From: Tillus elongatus
Lineage: Eukaryota > Arthropoda > Insecta > Coleoptera > Cleridae
Assembly (NCBI GenBank): GCA_964006375.1
Contig: OZ023265.1
Coordinates: 117,007,858-117,071,857, forward strand
Length of the DNA stretch: 64,000 nucleotides
Reading direction: 5' to 3'
Below, piece after piece: positions 48,546 to 60,471 of this stretch. A program made the translations under genes and the position numbers. The notes beneath the pieces are model-generated. The model saw nothing but the letters and a program-made list of their open reading frames with translations. It made no database searches and was not told the origin of the DNA. Position 1 is the stretch's first letter. The number at the start of each line of letters is the position of its first letter.

Positions 48546-49738
48546 GTGTGTCTGTGTATCACACCGATAACTCAAAAAATAATGGGCCGATTTTGATCAA
48601 ATTTAGTGAATTCCTTCCTTTTGGATAAGTTCGTTGGACAGGAAAATCGGGCCGGTTTTTTCCGGAAAATGTTGTCTTATTTTTCGGAATTTTCTTTATA
48701 TCTCCAGAAATAAAGTAAAAGCAACCAAATTTGGTACGCGTGTATGTATAATAAATAAAGACCTACGTACCAAAATTTAGGCCTGTAAGTTAAAAGACAA
48801 AAAAGTTATAGGCATTTAAAGAAAAAAATATGCGGATTTCCTCAAAACGTCAAAGTCGTGATTTAAAACTTCAAAATTGGCAACATTTAGGCAAAAAACT
48901 GAAACAAGTACGGATTAGGTATGTAGATAAAATATCGCAAGAAGAATGTTCTGCAAACCGTTAAGTTTCAGCTTCAACCGTCATTGTCCTTCAATTTACT
49001 AAAATACTGACATAAATTTCATTTTAATTGGGCTGTAGTTTGGTTAGTCTATAATTTTCAGCTAATTTTCGTAGAAAAAATTCGTTAATGAGGAGACCGC
49101 GACTTTTGAATTTTAAAAAGATTTCTTCAAATGAGCGCAAACTAGGCCCCGGAGAATCCCTATTCAGGTTCACTTTCAGTTTTTATCTGTTTACATATAT
49201 ACAGGGTGACGCATTTCTACGGTAAAGCTCAATATAATTGTTATTATACAAGATACGAGAAAACATTTGTGCGTTAATTATAGGGTGTCTTGAGCTGCAT
49301 CTTATAAAATATTTTGACAATCACAGGCATAAGTCGTTGGTGATCCCTACAATATTTTTAGAACAACCTTATATTATTGTACTTTCACATTTTTTTTATG
49401 GCAATATGATGAATGTTTGTAAGAAATAAAATCGAGTCGCAGTAAGTGCGTTTTGGCAGCGAATTTTCATTTAACCCTTCAAATTTCAATAACTCAATTT
49501 GCTATTAACCTAAGGGTTGTTGGCTCGGAACCAGTTTTCTTGGAAACATTTAAAGTTTATTTTCGGCCAATTTTTGTACATTTTCGAACAATGAGTTATT
49601 TTGATAAAATATGGTACATTGTTTCTACTACATAGGTTATACCGGTAACCAAATTGATACCTGCTTGCATTGGAGAGACCTATTTGCCATTAAAAACATT
49701 TTTATTAAAATTCACTTCCATCACGTCCAGACTTTTTA
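48140..49738 (+). mobile_element. TAH repeat, long form, with duplicated 5' module
   Basis: Worn 5' palindrome, two tandem copies of the module plus TA array (offset 198 bp), then CCGATAACTCAAAAAATAAT, the long-form body and a second 5'-like module. The inner motif ACAGGGTGACGCATTTCTAC is at 49201. The last segment is bounded by CGCAGTAAGTGCGTTTTGG at 49438 and a 3' end in which most of the hairpin is deleted (TTCCATCACGTCCAGAC). Confidence 0.83.
48175..48570 (+). repeat. 198-bp tandem duplication including a TA array
   Basis: Two almost identical units, each from ACGACTTTTGAATTTTGAC through GGGGTCAGGTCAGGTCAATA, a 64-bp TA array (48281-48344 and 48478-48541), to TTTGTGTGTGTCTGTGTATC, ACACCGATAA. 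The TA arrays have the same length, so the duplication is very recent. Confidence 0.95.
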
Positions 49739-50805
49739 AAATGGAACACTCTATATATAATGTCATTTTATGCTGATTAAACTGACATATTGTTTTGGGT
49801 TATTTTCAACTGCTATCCAACTACGATGTAAAAAAAGTGGTCTACTTCAGACGTTTTTATTCATCGACATGTGTCATATATTAATATCGTGTCATAATAA
49901 ATGTTTTTTAGCGTTTATGCACGCTAATAGTCACAATTTATTTTTTAATACACAGAGTATGAATCTTATGCGAAATTAAAAAATCCTTTTTTTTAAATGC
50001 AACACCCTATATATTTTGAGTTTGATGCATGCAGAATTTCATAAGCTTTCTTACGATATCATATTTTCATAAGTTAAATTGAATACGAAAGGAGGTACAG
50101 TTGTTCAAAATTTTTATATTTATTGGAATGTGCTTAATATCATTACACATTATTACCGAAATCAAGGTAACCCTGGGGAGAAGTTGAAACCTAGACGACA
50201 GAATAAAATAGTTATTTGACACATCGTGCGTTAACGTTTGGCAAATAATACTTTTATTAGCGAATTTTTGTATTATTTTAATGTCTATCGTTAATAGTTT
50301 ATCGTTGTTTGTTTATTTTTAGTTTTTTTATTGTCGGTTGTTTATTATTCTCTGTTTATTTACTTAGCGTTACGTTCTAAAAGTAATTTTACTGTTTAAG
50401 AGTTAATAAACATAGTGTACGCTTTGGGAGATGCTGATAGAAACTGTCTACTGGCGTCCAGAATTTACAGGAAAAATATTCTTTAGCCGGCCATCCAAAA
50501 CCAAAGGCGTTTGAGAACGTAAGAACACACATTGAGGAAAATTGTAGCACAAAATACAAAGCAAAGTCTTATGAAAACCGTGATACAACGAATGAAGATG
50601 CAGAATTCCAGGTTTTGTTAGCGATTGAAGAGAGTACAAGAGAAATTAGATATATTTAGGATATAAGCAGATCCTCAGTTAATAGGCTAATTAAAAAGTC
50701 AAGACGCATCAAGTACGTTATGGTAGTGAATGGTCATAGAAATGATCTGGCACCTAATATTTTTTATAACTTTTTTTCCTGTAACATAGAAATCTAAATT
50801 TGGTA

Positions 50806-50812
<7 letters not shown>

Positions 50813-50878
<66 letters not shown>
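50813..50878. repeat. (TA)n array, second array of a TAH copy
   Basis: 66 bp of TA in the 3' half of the TAH copy, a position where other copies have none. Confidence 0.96.
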
Positions 50879-50881
<3 letters not shown>

Positions 50882-51098
50882 TCCCTTTAATGGTATAAAC
50901 TTGTGTACCAAATTCGAGTGCCATAACTTTTTTTATTTTTGGAGGTAAAATTTTTTTCCGAAAGAAAACCCAAAATTTTCCTGGAAAACTTGGTTGGATT
51001 TTCCTGGCTAACGAACTCATCCAAACAATTTAAAAGCGAAGGTACATGCCAAATTTTATCAAGATCGGCCCATTATTTTTTGAGTTATCGGTATGATG

Positions 51099-51209
<111 letters not shown>

Positions 51210-52731
51210 ATTTTTTAACTAACCCCGAATATGGGTTCTTGGGGTCCTAGTTCGCGCTCATTTGAACAAAAAATCAAAACTCTCTGTTTCTAAGAAAATT
51301 CACTAAAAACACAAATCTCATCCCTATCATTTATGTCTTCACCAAGCACTTACTCGCCAAGATAAAGAAAACAGAATCAATGTTTGTAATATTTTTCCCA
51401 CATGATTGAAGAAATTCCAAACTTTAATAATATTGATATGGTTAGTGACGAAGCAACTATTAATAATATCGGTGTAGTTAGAAAACATAATATGCATTAT
51501 TACGCTCGAAAAAATCGACGTTCGGTACATCAAGTGAATTTTCACATGAATGGTCCTTGAATGTTTGGGGAGGAATTATAGATGATAAAGTTATTGAGCC
51601 ATTCTTTTTGAAGATCGACTTAAAGAGGAACGCTACGGCATATTTCTAGAGGACTACCCAATTTAATGGAAGATGTCGATCATGAAACACGTCGATTAAT
51701 ATATTATCAGAAATATGGTGCACATGGCCATTTTCAACGAAACTTAAGGTAATTTAAACCATTGGCTAGAAAGTCAATGAATTTTGTTCAAGGACGTAAC
51801 ATTCGATGACCAGCAAGATAGCCCGATCGAGCCCAATTAGACTTTTTCTATTGGGGATAGTATATCTAGAGTTCCCAACCACTGCAGAAGGCATGAAAAG
51901 TTGTATACAAACAGGTTTTAGAAGTATTACCCCGCCGATGTTGAACAGAGTCAAAAAAAACTTAGGATTGCATTCCGGATGGCGGAAACATTTTTGAACA
52001 TGTTTTATAAATTTTAATAAAACTTTGCATGTAACGTTTGATTTGTTTTCATCCATTCGAATAAAATAAGAATTGTAGTATGCACAAACAAATGTTGAAC
52101 AGCTGTACCTCCTTTCGTTTTCAATTTAACTTATCCAAATATGGTATCATAAGGAAGCTAATAAAATTCTGCATCCATCAAAGACAAAATATATAGGGCA
52201 ACGCGTTTGAAAAAAAAGTATTTTTAAATTTCGCAAAAGATAAGTACCCTGTATATTAAAAAATATTTTTTCTCTTGTCATTATTAACGTGCATAAACGC
52301 AATCTACACTAAAAAACATTCATCATGATAAAACCCGATATTTTTATTTCACACATGTCGATGAATACAAACGTCTGAAGTAGACCACGTTTTAACATTT
52401 AGCTCCCTGTTGTCAAAGAACGGTTGAAAATAACCCAAAACAATTGGTAGCAGGTTAAACAGCATCGGCGTGGCTTTACAAAAATGCCATAATATATAGG
52501 GTCTTCCATTAAAAAAATGAAATTTGGTGCAACCCTCTCTATATTAACACCCTGTATGAATGGAAATAATTTTAAGATGTGCACTCATGGAACATCTATC
52601 GCCTCGAGAAACCGCATTTTCAAATATAGCCTCGGTGAGAAGTATGAAAAGGGAAAATTAAAAAAAAAAGCTTATTTCACGTATTATATTAATGCAAGGA
52701 ATTTTTTTTATCCCCAATGACAGCTGAGAGG

Positions 52732-52733
<2 letters not shown>

Positions 52734-52811
<78 letters not shown>

Positions 52812-52906
52812 TCAAGATGAGACAGATTTGATCACGCCAGACCCCGTGAGTCCACGTCGATACTTTCTCACAAAGATGAGCTAATCTTGGCAGCACTTAT
52901 TTTATG

Positions 52907-53003
<97 letters not shown>
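52734..53003. repeat. Two (TA)n arrays around a 99-bp unique segment
   Basis: 52734-52808 and 52908-53003 are TA arrays. The 99 bp between them (CACGCCAGACCCCGTGAGTC inside) has no match noticed elsewhere in the window. Confidence 0.95.
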
Positions 53004-53005
<2 letters not shown>

Positions 53006-54046
53006 AATCTTATTTTTAATAACCCCAAAATGTGACGTCAGCTTTCCGTAGTTGAAAAAAAAAATTGAACCCCGGTCCTAAAAAGACAACTTAAATCTTT
53101 GGTGGATTCGCTTCGGTTCACAATGTCCTAGGTTTATGAGAGAAATGAATGATATTGGTTTATGAAATGTATTGTCAGTGTCATTGGAGCATCCCACTTT
53201 AAGTTTTTATTGTTTAGTTTTTAGAAAAACAGCATTTAAAGGAAATGTTTTAGTTTAGACTGTATGTAAAAGAAGATATAACAAATTATAATTGAAAAAG
53301 TACAATAGCTCTTTTATCTTGTCTTAAATTATATTTTGTAAAAATTTCAATTATGTAGCTCTCGCCAAAGAATATTTTAATAATTTAGAGAGTATTAAGA
53401 AACTCAAAGGGATTTCTGTTCATAAGATACTTTTTTCATTACACGAGTAAAAGCTTTACAACTCTCCAAGCATAATTTCCTACTTTGAGATTAACGCAAA
53501 GTTCAAAGTTCAAGTTGGATACTTGGTTCTTTCTCCACAACTCCATTTGCAGCTCACAAAATAAGATTAGAAGATCAAGCGTACATATCGAACCAGTGTG
53601 TTTAAACTCTTGAAAAATAAAAGGGTAACGATGTGATAAAAGTTATAAGTAATGGTTCATTAGTTTAGAACTGCATTTACATTTTAAAGAAGACTTTAAA
53701 TTACAAAATAGTATTCATAACGAAATATAGACGTATTGGCTGCACACATATTTTTTTCTTCTCTGTAACCGGTTCCGCTACAACATCATTAGAGAGGAGA
53801 AAATGGAATTAATTTATACGAATTCATGACAACTACAAATAAAATCTGTTGCTACCTTACGATGTTTTGATCAAAAAATTATTTAAAAATTAAAGCAAAA
53901 TATAAATGAGGGATGACTTCTTCAAAATATCCGTGATGAATATCAATATTTAACATAAGAATGGAATCAACGTATAACAATTATAACTGTATCAACAACT
54001 ACAACAATGAAATCACTAGACAATAACAGTAGACTGTAGATTTGTA
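53004..54046. other. Spacer, nothing recognised
   Basis: About 1 kb of AT-rich sequence with no supported feature. Confidence 0.5.
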
Positions 54047-54385
54047 GATTCCTTAATGATTCGTATAGACTTTTGGACTCTCAGCGCGGCCTGGCGTTTT
54101 CCTCCAGTTTGGCAGCATTTGGTTCCCCTCCCAAGTGTCAAGTTTGTTTCTTATGACTTTTTGTTAGCCCACAATAGGGCTCTCGACCATAAAATGGTGT
54201 TGTTGCTGCACTGCTTGCAAGGCGTTTGGCTTCCTCATTTCCTTCAATGCCTTGATGTCCCGGTACCCACTTTGTTGTTCGTAGCTAGTTGCTCCAGAGA
54301 TTCAGGTCAGTTTAGACTCGGTTTTGAAAGATTTCAGAGTCTTTGGTACTGCCCGACTGTCTGCGACGATGTAGATATATCTAAC
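54047..54385 (-). pseudogene. LINE family J copy 2 with internal deletion
   Basis: Minus strand: DIYIVADSRAVPKTLKSFKT, then KWVPGHQGIEGNEEAKRLAS and PYCGLTKSHKK up to NAAKLEENARPR. It jumps directly to the 3' UTR (GCGCTGAGAGTCCAAAAGTC, TATACGAATCATTAAG). In copy 1 roughly 380 bp lie between these points. It keeps VPGH and the N-E-x-A that copy 1 has lost. Confidence 0.82.
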
Positions 54386-54470
54386 AATATCAATAATAAA
54401 TCAGACTTTATACAATGAAAATATTTACACTCATTACCTTATTACAACTTTTTGAAAACCAATAAGTTCG

Positions 54471-55061
54471 GGACGCAGCAACTGCGTTGTAGTAGTGAAT
54501 TTTCATAGGAATTGTACACTATTAGTAAGGTGTATTATTAAAACTAATTCTTTAAATTTAAATGAACCTTGGATATTGGTTTTAGAGTTTCAGCTGGCAA
54601 TTATTTGAAAGAATTTATATTTCATATGCAAATCAAAAATTAAAATTTGGTCTTAGATATAATATATAAGTACTGCAAGTGTCTTTAAAAAATTGTGTTA
54701 CAAATTTCATTAAAGCTACAAAACTTTTTCAAAAAAAAAAAATGAATATTTACAAAGGGAATTTACCTGTCAAATTACAAATATGGCAGGTATTTTTCCT
54801 TTTTAATTGCTTGGATGGTTTTGTTTTAGTCAACCCATTCAGTTTTCGCAAACAATAAACAACAAAAAAGGTTTTTTAAAACAAATTTGTAGTTATCCGC
54901 GAAGCTCATTATGTTATTTTTCTTCAATTTAGTACCCATGGTGTGTTTACATAGGTTTTACTATGGTTCAAGATTGAAGATTCTAGCCTAATGGGAAATT
55001 TTTCGAAATTGAAATATTTTTACGAAAATTTTCTACCATAACATACTTGCTGCACCTAGAC
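54471..55061. mobile_element. TAH-related element with hairpin ends on both sides
   Basis: The left end GGGACGCAGCAACTGCGTTG, TAGTAGTGAATTTTC and the right end CTACCATAACATACTTGCTG, CACCTAG form a terminal inverted pair. The left body matches 7229-7600; the right body matches 55700-55985. No TA array. 591 bp. Confidence 0.75.
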
Positions 55062-55639
55062 CCTTTCCAATACTTATTACCGATTGATGTATCCATCCTT
55101 TTTGAAATGATAAAATATTGCAATATTGCAACTTACTATGTAAGTAAGGCAACCTCAAAATCATTTTTGGAAACATATTTTTTAAAATGAAATGAGATAA
55201 CAATTTAAACATGAATTGAAAATCTGCGTTCGCTGATTCGTTGCGGAGGTTCTCCTTCCCCTTCTGCATGCTTACAATCACCTTCAATGCATAACAAAGA
55301 ACAATATAAACAAGAAAAATTCCTTTGAAGTAGTCCCTAAGAAAATTCCTGGACCTGCGGTGAATATAGAGGTTCTGCACGCGGTAAACAAGATTTTAAG
55401 TAGTTATAGCTGCAAAATGGGATAAAGGCAGCTTAGGGAGGTCCAACTAAGCTGTTTCTTTTGCATTTTCCGCTCACATTTCCTTTTTATATTCTTCTCC
55501 GCCCAGCACCCCTATTCACTCTTGGTCCCGTAACTTTCTTGTGGGCTGTTTGCAAGATATTCTTCTTGTGGTTTGGGCATCCAGAAGGGGTTCTAAGCAT
55601 AAATCTGAAAAGATCTTTCTAAACACCCCCCATGTGAAT

Positions 55640-55985
55640 TAGCACATTTGTAGACTACTACAAATTTACCGAAAATTTAATTTTTATTCACATCTATGTA
55701 ATTATAGGTGGCTGTAGGTATTTTTCCATATTAATCGCTTAAATGATCGGTTTTAATCAACTCAATACATCCAGTTTTTTCAAACAAAATAACAGAAAAG
55801 GTTTTTTAAAACAAATTTGTAATTATCTGTGAAGCTCATTGTGTTATTTTTTAAATTTAGTATCCACGCTGCTTTTATATAGGTTTTACTATGTATCAAA
55901 ACTAAAGATTCTAGTTTAATGGGAAATTGGGTTATCACCATTTGAAATATTTTAATGAAAATTCGCTACCATAAGGCATTTTAAC
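55640..55985 (+). mobile_element. TAH-related 3' fragment
   Basis: AGGTTTTTTAAAACAAATTT, GTGAAGCTCATTGTGTTATT and GAAAATTCGCTACCATAAGG match 54860-55050 closely. The hairpin is missing. Confidence 0.7.
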
Positions 55986-56484
55986 ACTTATTTGCTATTG
56001 GTATATCCATACTTTTTGAAAATCCCATAAATATAAACAATAAAAAGTTTTGAAATTAAAATTGTAATAATTTAACCTAAACATCTGTTTATATAATTTT
56101 AACTAGGGATGTATGTACTTTGTAGTACCTACCTAGATATTATAAGTACTTACTATATGAGTTTGAGGTAGGTATATTTCTTCTTGAAATAATTTTGTTT
56201 CACTTTGGTAATACCTACAAATCAATTTTGTACAGAGTTCACTAGGTAATACACACAATATCTATAAACTACATGCAGCTTACCTATCACTTTCATATTT
56301 ATTTCATTGGATGTTACAATCATAATATACTACTACAGTCATTTTGCAAGAGTGAAGTTAAAATTAAAGTTATTATTTACCTGCTATTTGTATTACCTTA
56401 TAATATAGGTATCTAGTTGTTTTATATCATAGGATCCTAATAGGGTATTGGCAATTAGCATCAGGGGAGTCGATTTCGAAGTTA
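55986..56484. other. Spacer, nothing recognised
   Basis: AT-rich DNA with several short TAGGTA-type repeats (56120-56260), otherwise featureless. Confidence 0.45.
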
Positions 56485-56855
56485 TGCGATGCGCAGAGCG
56501 TACACCCTTCTCTGTGACAAATAACTACGTGCGGTCAGATTAAACTAGGAGGAGAGAGATTACTTTTAATTTTAAATACCGTGAACGTGAAGAATGGGAA
56601 GCTTAATATTTATACATAATTAAACGTAGTTCTAAATTGTTTTTAAACAAATTGAATCACTCTCATTAATGCGATGCGCAAAGCGTACACACTTCTCTGT
56701 GACAAAGAGCTACGTGTGGTCAGATTAAACTAGGAGATAGAGGGATGGCTTTTAATTTTAAATACCGCGAACGTCAACAATGGGAAGCTTAATATTAACA
56801 CATAATGAAACGGCGTTCTAGATTGCTATTAAACAAATTGAATCACTTTCATAAA
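56485..56855 (+). repeat. 185-bp direct tandem duplication
   Basis: Units starting TGCGATGCGCA.AGCGTACAC at 56485 and 56670. Both contain GTCAGATTAAACTAGGAG and TGGGAAGCTTAATATT and end AAACAAATTGAATCACT. They have diverged by roughly a tenth. Confidence 0.92.
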
Positions 56856-57492
56856 AAAAATATTAGTATACATTCGCATGCTAAAATTTAGCGCTTTTGG
56901 ACGCAAACTTTGTCCCAGTATTAGGAAATAAATTGTGCAAAGCTGACAATTTACAAAAATATTAGTTGGTTGTACATTGTACACAGTCTCTATCTATAAA
57001 ATTTTCTGTAAACTAGAGCTGTCGTGACACCATACTACCTGGTCCTGCGCCGAGATGGTGTCCCTGTCGTATCTCCCACAGTGTTTTCCAGTCTGAAATA
57101 TTGCAATAACTTTCATTGTTTAGATTTTTATCTACGATTTATTTAAAAAGCATAGCAGTAAGGATAACGTCATTTGTCTTTGTCCAATATTGTAGCTATT
57201 GCATTACATAGAATCTGAAGTGACGTCGAGGATTATTTTATTATTAATTTCGAATAAATTTATTTTCCTTTGATCAAACGACTTGAAAATTGGTACAAAA
57301 CCGTCTGTCTATGTTCTTTTAAGTTTTAAATTTTCGGTCCAAATCTCTTAGACAATTTGAGAGATACTGCGTTATAAAAATTGTATTTTAATTTTTTTAT
57401 TAAGAAAAATTTGCCGTTAAGATTTGATGAACGAACTCATCCCAGCCATTAGCAAAATGAGGGTAAATTCGAAATTAGAAAGAGGAATTGTT
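56856..57492. other. Spacer with a short shared segment
   Basis: 57010-57085 (GTCGTGACACCATACTACCT) resembles 19425-19490 inside a long TAH copy. Otherwise unrecognised. Confidence 0.5.
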
Positions 57493-57557
57493 AAGAAAAG
57501 GGAATCCATTAAATTAGTTTCGAATGAGAAAACTGATTTAGTGGATTCCCCTTTCTT
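57493..57557. repeat. Compact 65-bp hairpin
   Basis: Left arm AAGAAAAGGGAATCCATTAA plus ATTAGTTT, 8-nt loop, right arm AAAACTGATTTAGTGGATTC plus CCCTTTCTT. About 26 of 28 positions pair. Size and shape are like a microRNA precursor, but a MITE remnant is the simpler reading. Confidence 0.85.
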
Positions 57558-57666
57558 GTAGCTTCTTCTTTTAAATGAAATACATCAAACAAAATACGTC
57601 TAATTATTTGTCAAAAAGTTGTAATAAGGTAATGATTTGATGTGTTTCGATATTTTCATTGTATAG

Positions 57667-58610
57667 AGCTGAAGTTCTCAACCAGGGGGGCGCACGTCCC
57701 CTAGCGGGGCGTAGAGAAGGCGGGCGGAATACGTTCGCATTTTCAAAAGAAAAATTTATTTAACACGTGAACATAATAATATCACAATACTTATTGATTA
57801 AGTCGTTCACTGTTTAAAAACGCGACGTCGTTAGTCACTTTTAAACAAAAGAATCCCGCGTTAATACGCACTGTGTTATTCATCGGCACACTTTGGCTTC
57901 CAAAACATTGCCACAGAAATTACGCTATAAAGATCGCAAACTATATCAAGAGCAGCGCTTTGAACAGTCGATTATCTACTTTACTCTGCGGGGATGTCGA
58001 TTATGATCACAAAGTATTTCTGTTTCACAGATAAATACACTGGTTGTCTAAGGGCAACATGTTGGCTGGCCTTAATGAATTAAAAGAAGAGGTCATCCTC
58101 TTTCTTGGAGTCAAGAAAACAATGATGTTTGCAAATGTTCAACAATGAACAATTTCAATGGAGTTTGGCTTATTCTACTAAAATATTTGATGCCTTAAAT
58201 CAGCTAAACTTGAAGCTTTGAGGCAGAAACAGCACTTTGATAAGTAACTATGATCCTATTTAGGGGTCCATATCAAAGCTTCAACTTTGGAAGCAAAAGG
58301 TGTCTGCTGATAATTTAATATGTTTTTCTCGGCCATTCAAAGTAATTAAAATAAAAAAAAACTGGACGAAGACTTGGAAGCTGAAATAGAAACTCATTTG
58401 CAAGCGCTGGAAAACGAATTTCACCAATACTATCGAGACGTTAGGCGTAGAGATGTGGCAATCCCATCGCCCAGGATTTTCATAGATCTTGCAATCAGTC
58501 AAACCAAGTGACTGTCGGGATACGCGGTCCCCACTTTCTAGTCAACAGCTTCGAGTTGAAAAACTGGAAAGTGCAAGGGCACTCTATTGTGCTAGGGTTG
58601 AGAAATTGGC
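57667..58610 (+). pseudogene. hAT transposase relic (ZBED5-like) with terminal sequences
   Basis: The left end GAAGTTCTCAACCAGGGGGG and right end GGGTTGAGAAATTGGCC form a short inverted pair typical of hAT elements. Between them, in shifting frames: NPALIRTHCVIHRH-like and LPQKLRYK, LCGDVDYDHKVFLFH and GNMLAGLNELKEEVILFL. AYSTKIFDALNQLNLKL-like and EDLEAEIETHLQALENEFHQ follow. The order matches the C-terminal half of ZBED5-like hAT proteins. The BED zinc finger and the first catalytic region are absent. Many stops. Confidence 0.8.
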
Positions 58611-58810
58611 CCCAAAGGCGGAAGAATCAGTTACTGAACAACGGCATTAGAATATAGAAGGCAACGAGAAACCACTGTATTAAAGATCCAATTGGATACC
58701 TCTAGTAGAATTATCATGGCTGAGAATACGAATAACGCCGCGCTCGGTCTGGGGCAGATCTTGAATGGTCAGAGGGTGCTGATAATCCCACCGTCAGCGG
58801 TGATAATAGC

Positions 58811-59335
58811 TACATTAATCTATTTGCATCCGAAAAATTAGATAACTTAATCGTGGAAATGGAACACCTGAAAATTGACATGATGGGAATAAGTGACGTA
58901 CAATGGCCAAATGTGGGAAAATGCCCAACAAAAAATAAAATGTTCTACTATACAGGTAGCAACGAATCAACTCATCTATATGGTGTCGGCATTCTAGTCC
59001 AAAAAATTAGTAGTAGGTTTTACTCTCTACCCAGAAAGAATTATGATGATACAACTACAATCAAGTGAAGGGATGTTACACATTGATATATGGGCGACAG
59101 CGGTTAAGGATGGTGAAGAGATAAAAAAAAATTCCATGGTTTAGAAAAATTCTGAAGCCAACGAAGAAAGCATGCAACTGTAGTTATGGGTGATTTTAAT
59201 ATCCAGATCAGCTAGGGACGGGTGGAGAATTAAGTGGGTGAATATGGTTTGGGTGAGCGCAATGAACACGGAGGCCGACTACTGCATTTTTGCCAAACGG
59301 AGGCTCTGTGCGTGTCTAACACCAGGGGGTCGAAT
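58811..59335 (+). pseudogene. LINE apurinic-type endonuclease fragment
   Basis: EKLDNLIVEMEHLKIDMMGI with SDVQWPN near 58835-58905 corresponds to the LGISETRW block of AP-like endonucleases. FYYTGSNESTHLYGVGILVQ follows. After stops, TVVMGDFNIQIS near 59180 carries the catalytic GDFN, and GEYGLGERNEHGGRLLHFC lies near 59235. The arrangement fits the N-terminal endonuclease of RTE-type LINEs. RT is absent. Several stops. Confidence 0.85.
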
Positions 59336-59337
59336 TG

Positions 59338-60440
59338 GAATTACCCTGTATATGTTCTGTAATAAGTATGGAAAGGCACTTTTATTTCCTGAGATATTCG
59401 TTATTCCTAAAAAAGTTTTAACAAAAGTTTTTCGGCATATATTTTGCTACAAACTGGCAATATTTCTTTTCTTTTAGCTTAATCAAATTGATACGGCAAT
59501 TTTTAATCGGGTTCCATAAAAAAAATGATCAAAAATTATCTTTAATTCTAAAAGACACTGACAAAACAAAAATAAAATAAAACAGCAATAATAATTATTA
59601 ACTAAATAAATGTTCAAAATGTTGTCCATTATTATCCATACTAAATTGAACTCCCGTTCCAAACGAATTTATTATATTGTTAAGCTGGAATGCACAATCC
59701 GTCTCGTTTTAACAATAATTCTAGCTTTTAGGTATTCCACATTTGATCTCATGTCTTTCTAGATAACATTCTTCAAGCGACCCCAAAGAAAAACATTACA
59801 TGGCGTCAAATCAGGAGAGCGTGCAGGCCATTCAAGAGCACCACCGCGCCCCACTTTTCTGAGAGAACTTCTCTAAATATTGCCGCACGCGTCTCCGAAA
59901 ATAACTGGGAGCTTCATGCTGCTGGAACCAAACTTTACTACTAGGCGTACTGCAACCACAGCGGATATAATTTATTTTCTTAAAAAATTTAAATATTGTC
60001 CAGATGTTAGATTTTGATCTAGGAAGAATGGCCAATAATACTGCTGTCTAGTATACCGGCCTATGCATTATTTTTTGGTGGTCGCTGGGTTTGAGCCTCC
60101 CGATTCCAATGTGGATTTTACTGAGACCAATAACGATAATTTTGTTTATTAACAGATCTATGCAGTGTAAAAGTAGCTTCTTTTGAGAAACTAATGTTTT
60201 TACCAAAGCCCGGATTCTCATTACAATATTAAATACGGCTTTAAAAATTGTCATCTGTTACTTCTGGTACCAGCTGTACTGTGTATGGGTGAAATATTTC
60301 TTTTTCTTTAAGCAAATTTACCATAGATTTCTGTGAAATATTGTATATTGTAACAACTTTTACACAAATGAGGGTTTTTATAAGGAGAGTTGCGCGAGCG
60401 TAAACAACTACTCCCTTGGTTAATACCACGACGGGCACTG
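59338..60440 (-). pseudogene. Mariner/Tc1-like transposase relic with one terminal sequence
   Basis: Minus strand from 60440: GVVVYARATLLIKT, then SQKSMVNLLKEKEIFHPYTV and QLVPEVTDDN (HTH and linker). Next come NPHWNREAQTQRP and AILPRSKSNIWTIF. WFQQHEAPSYFRRRVRQYLE lies where QQDGAP is expected, so the second aspartate is lost (QQHEAP). RSPDLTPCNVFLWGRLKNVI shows the third aspartate replaced by asparagine, and ILNIYL is near 59600. The other end has AATTACCCTGTATATGTTCT at 59338, which looks like a terminal repeat. Two catalytic residues are gone. Confidence 0.82.
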
Positions 60441-60471
60441 CATTACATCACTCACTATCAACCACCACTTT

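Noticed and set aside
54056..54418. Plus-strand frame of 120 codons
   Set aside because: Antisense of LINE J RNase H, which shows VPGHQGIEGNEE on the minus strand.
55033..55380. 115-codon minus-strand frame
   Set aside because: Begins inside the end of a TAH-related element and shows no motif; likely a chance frame.
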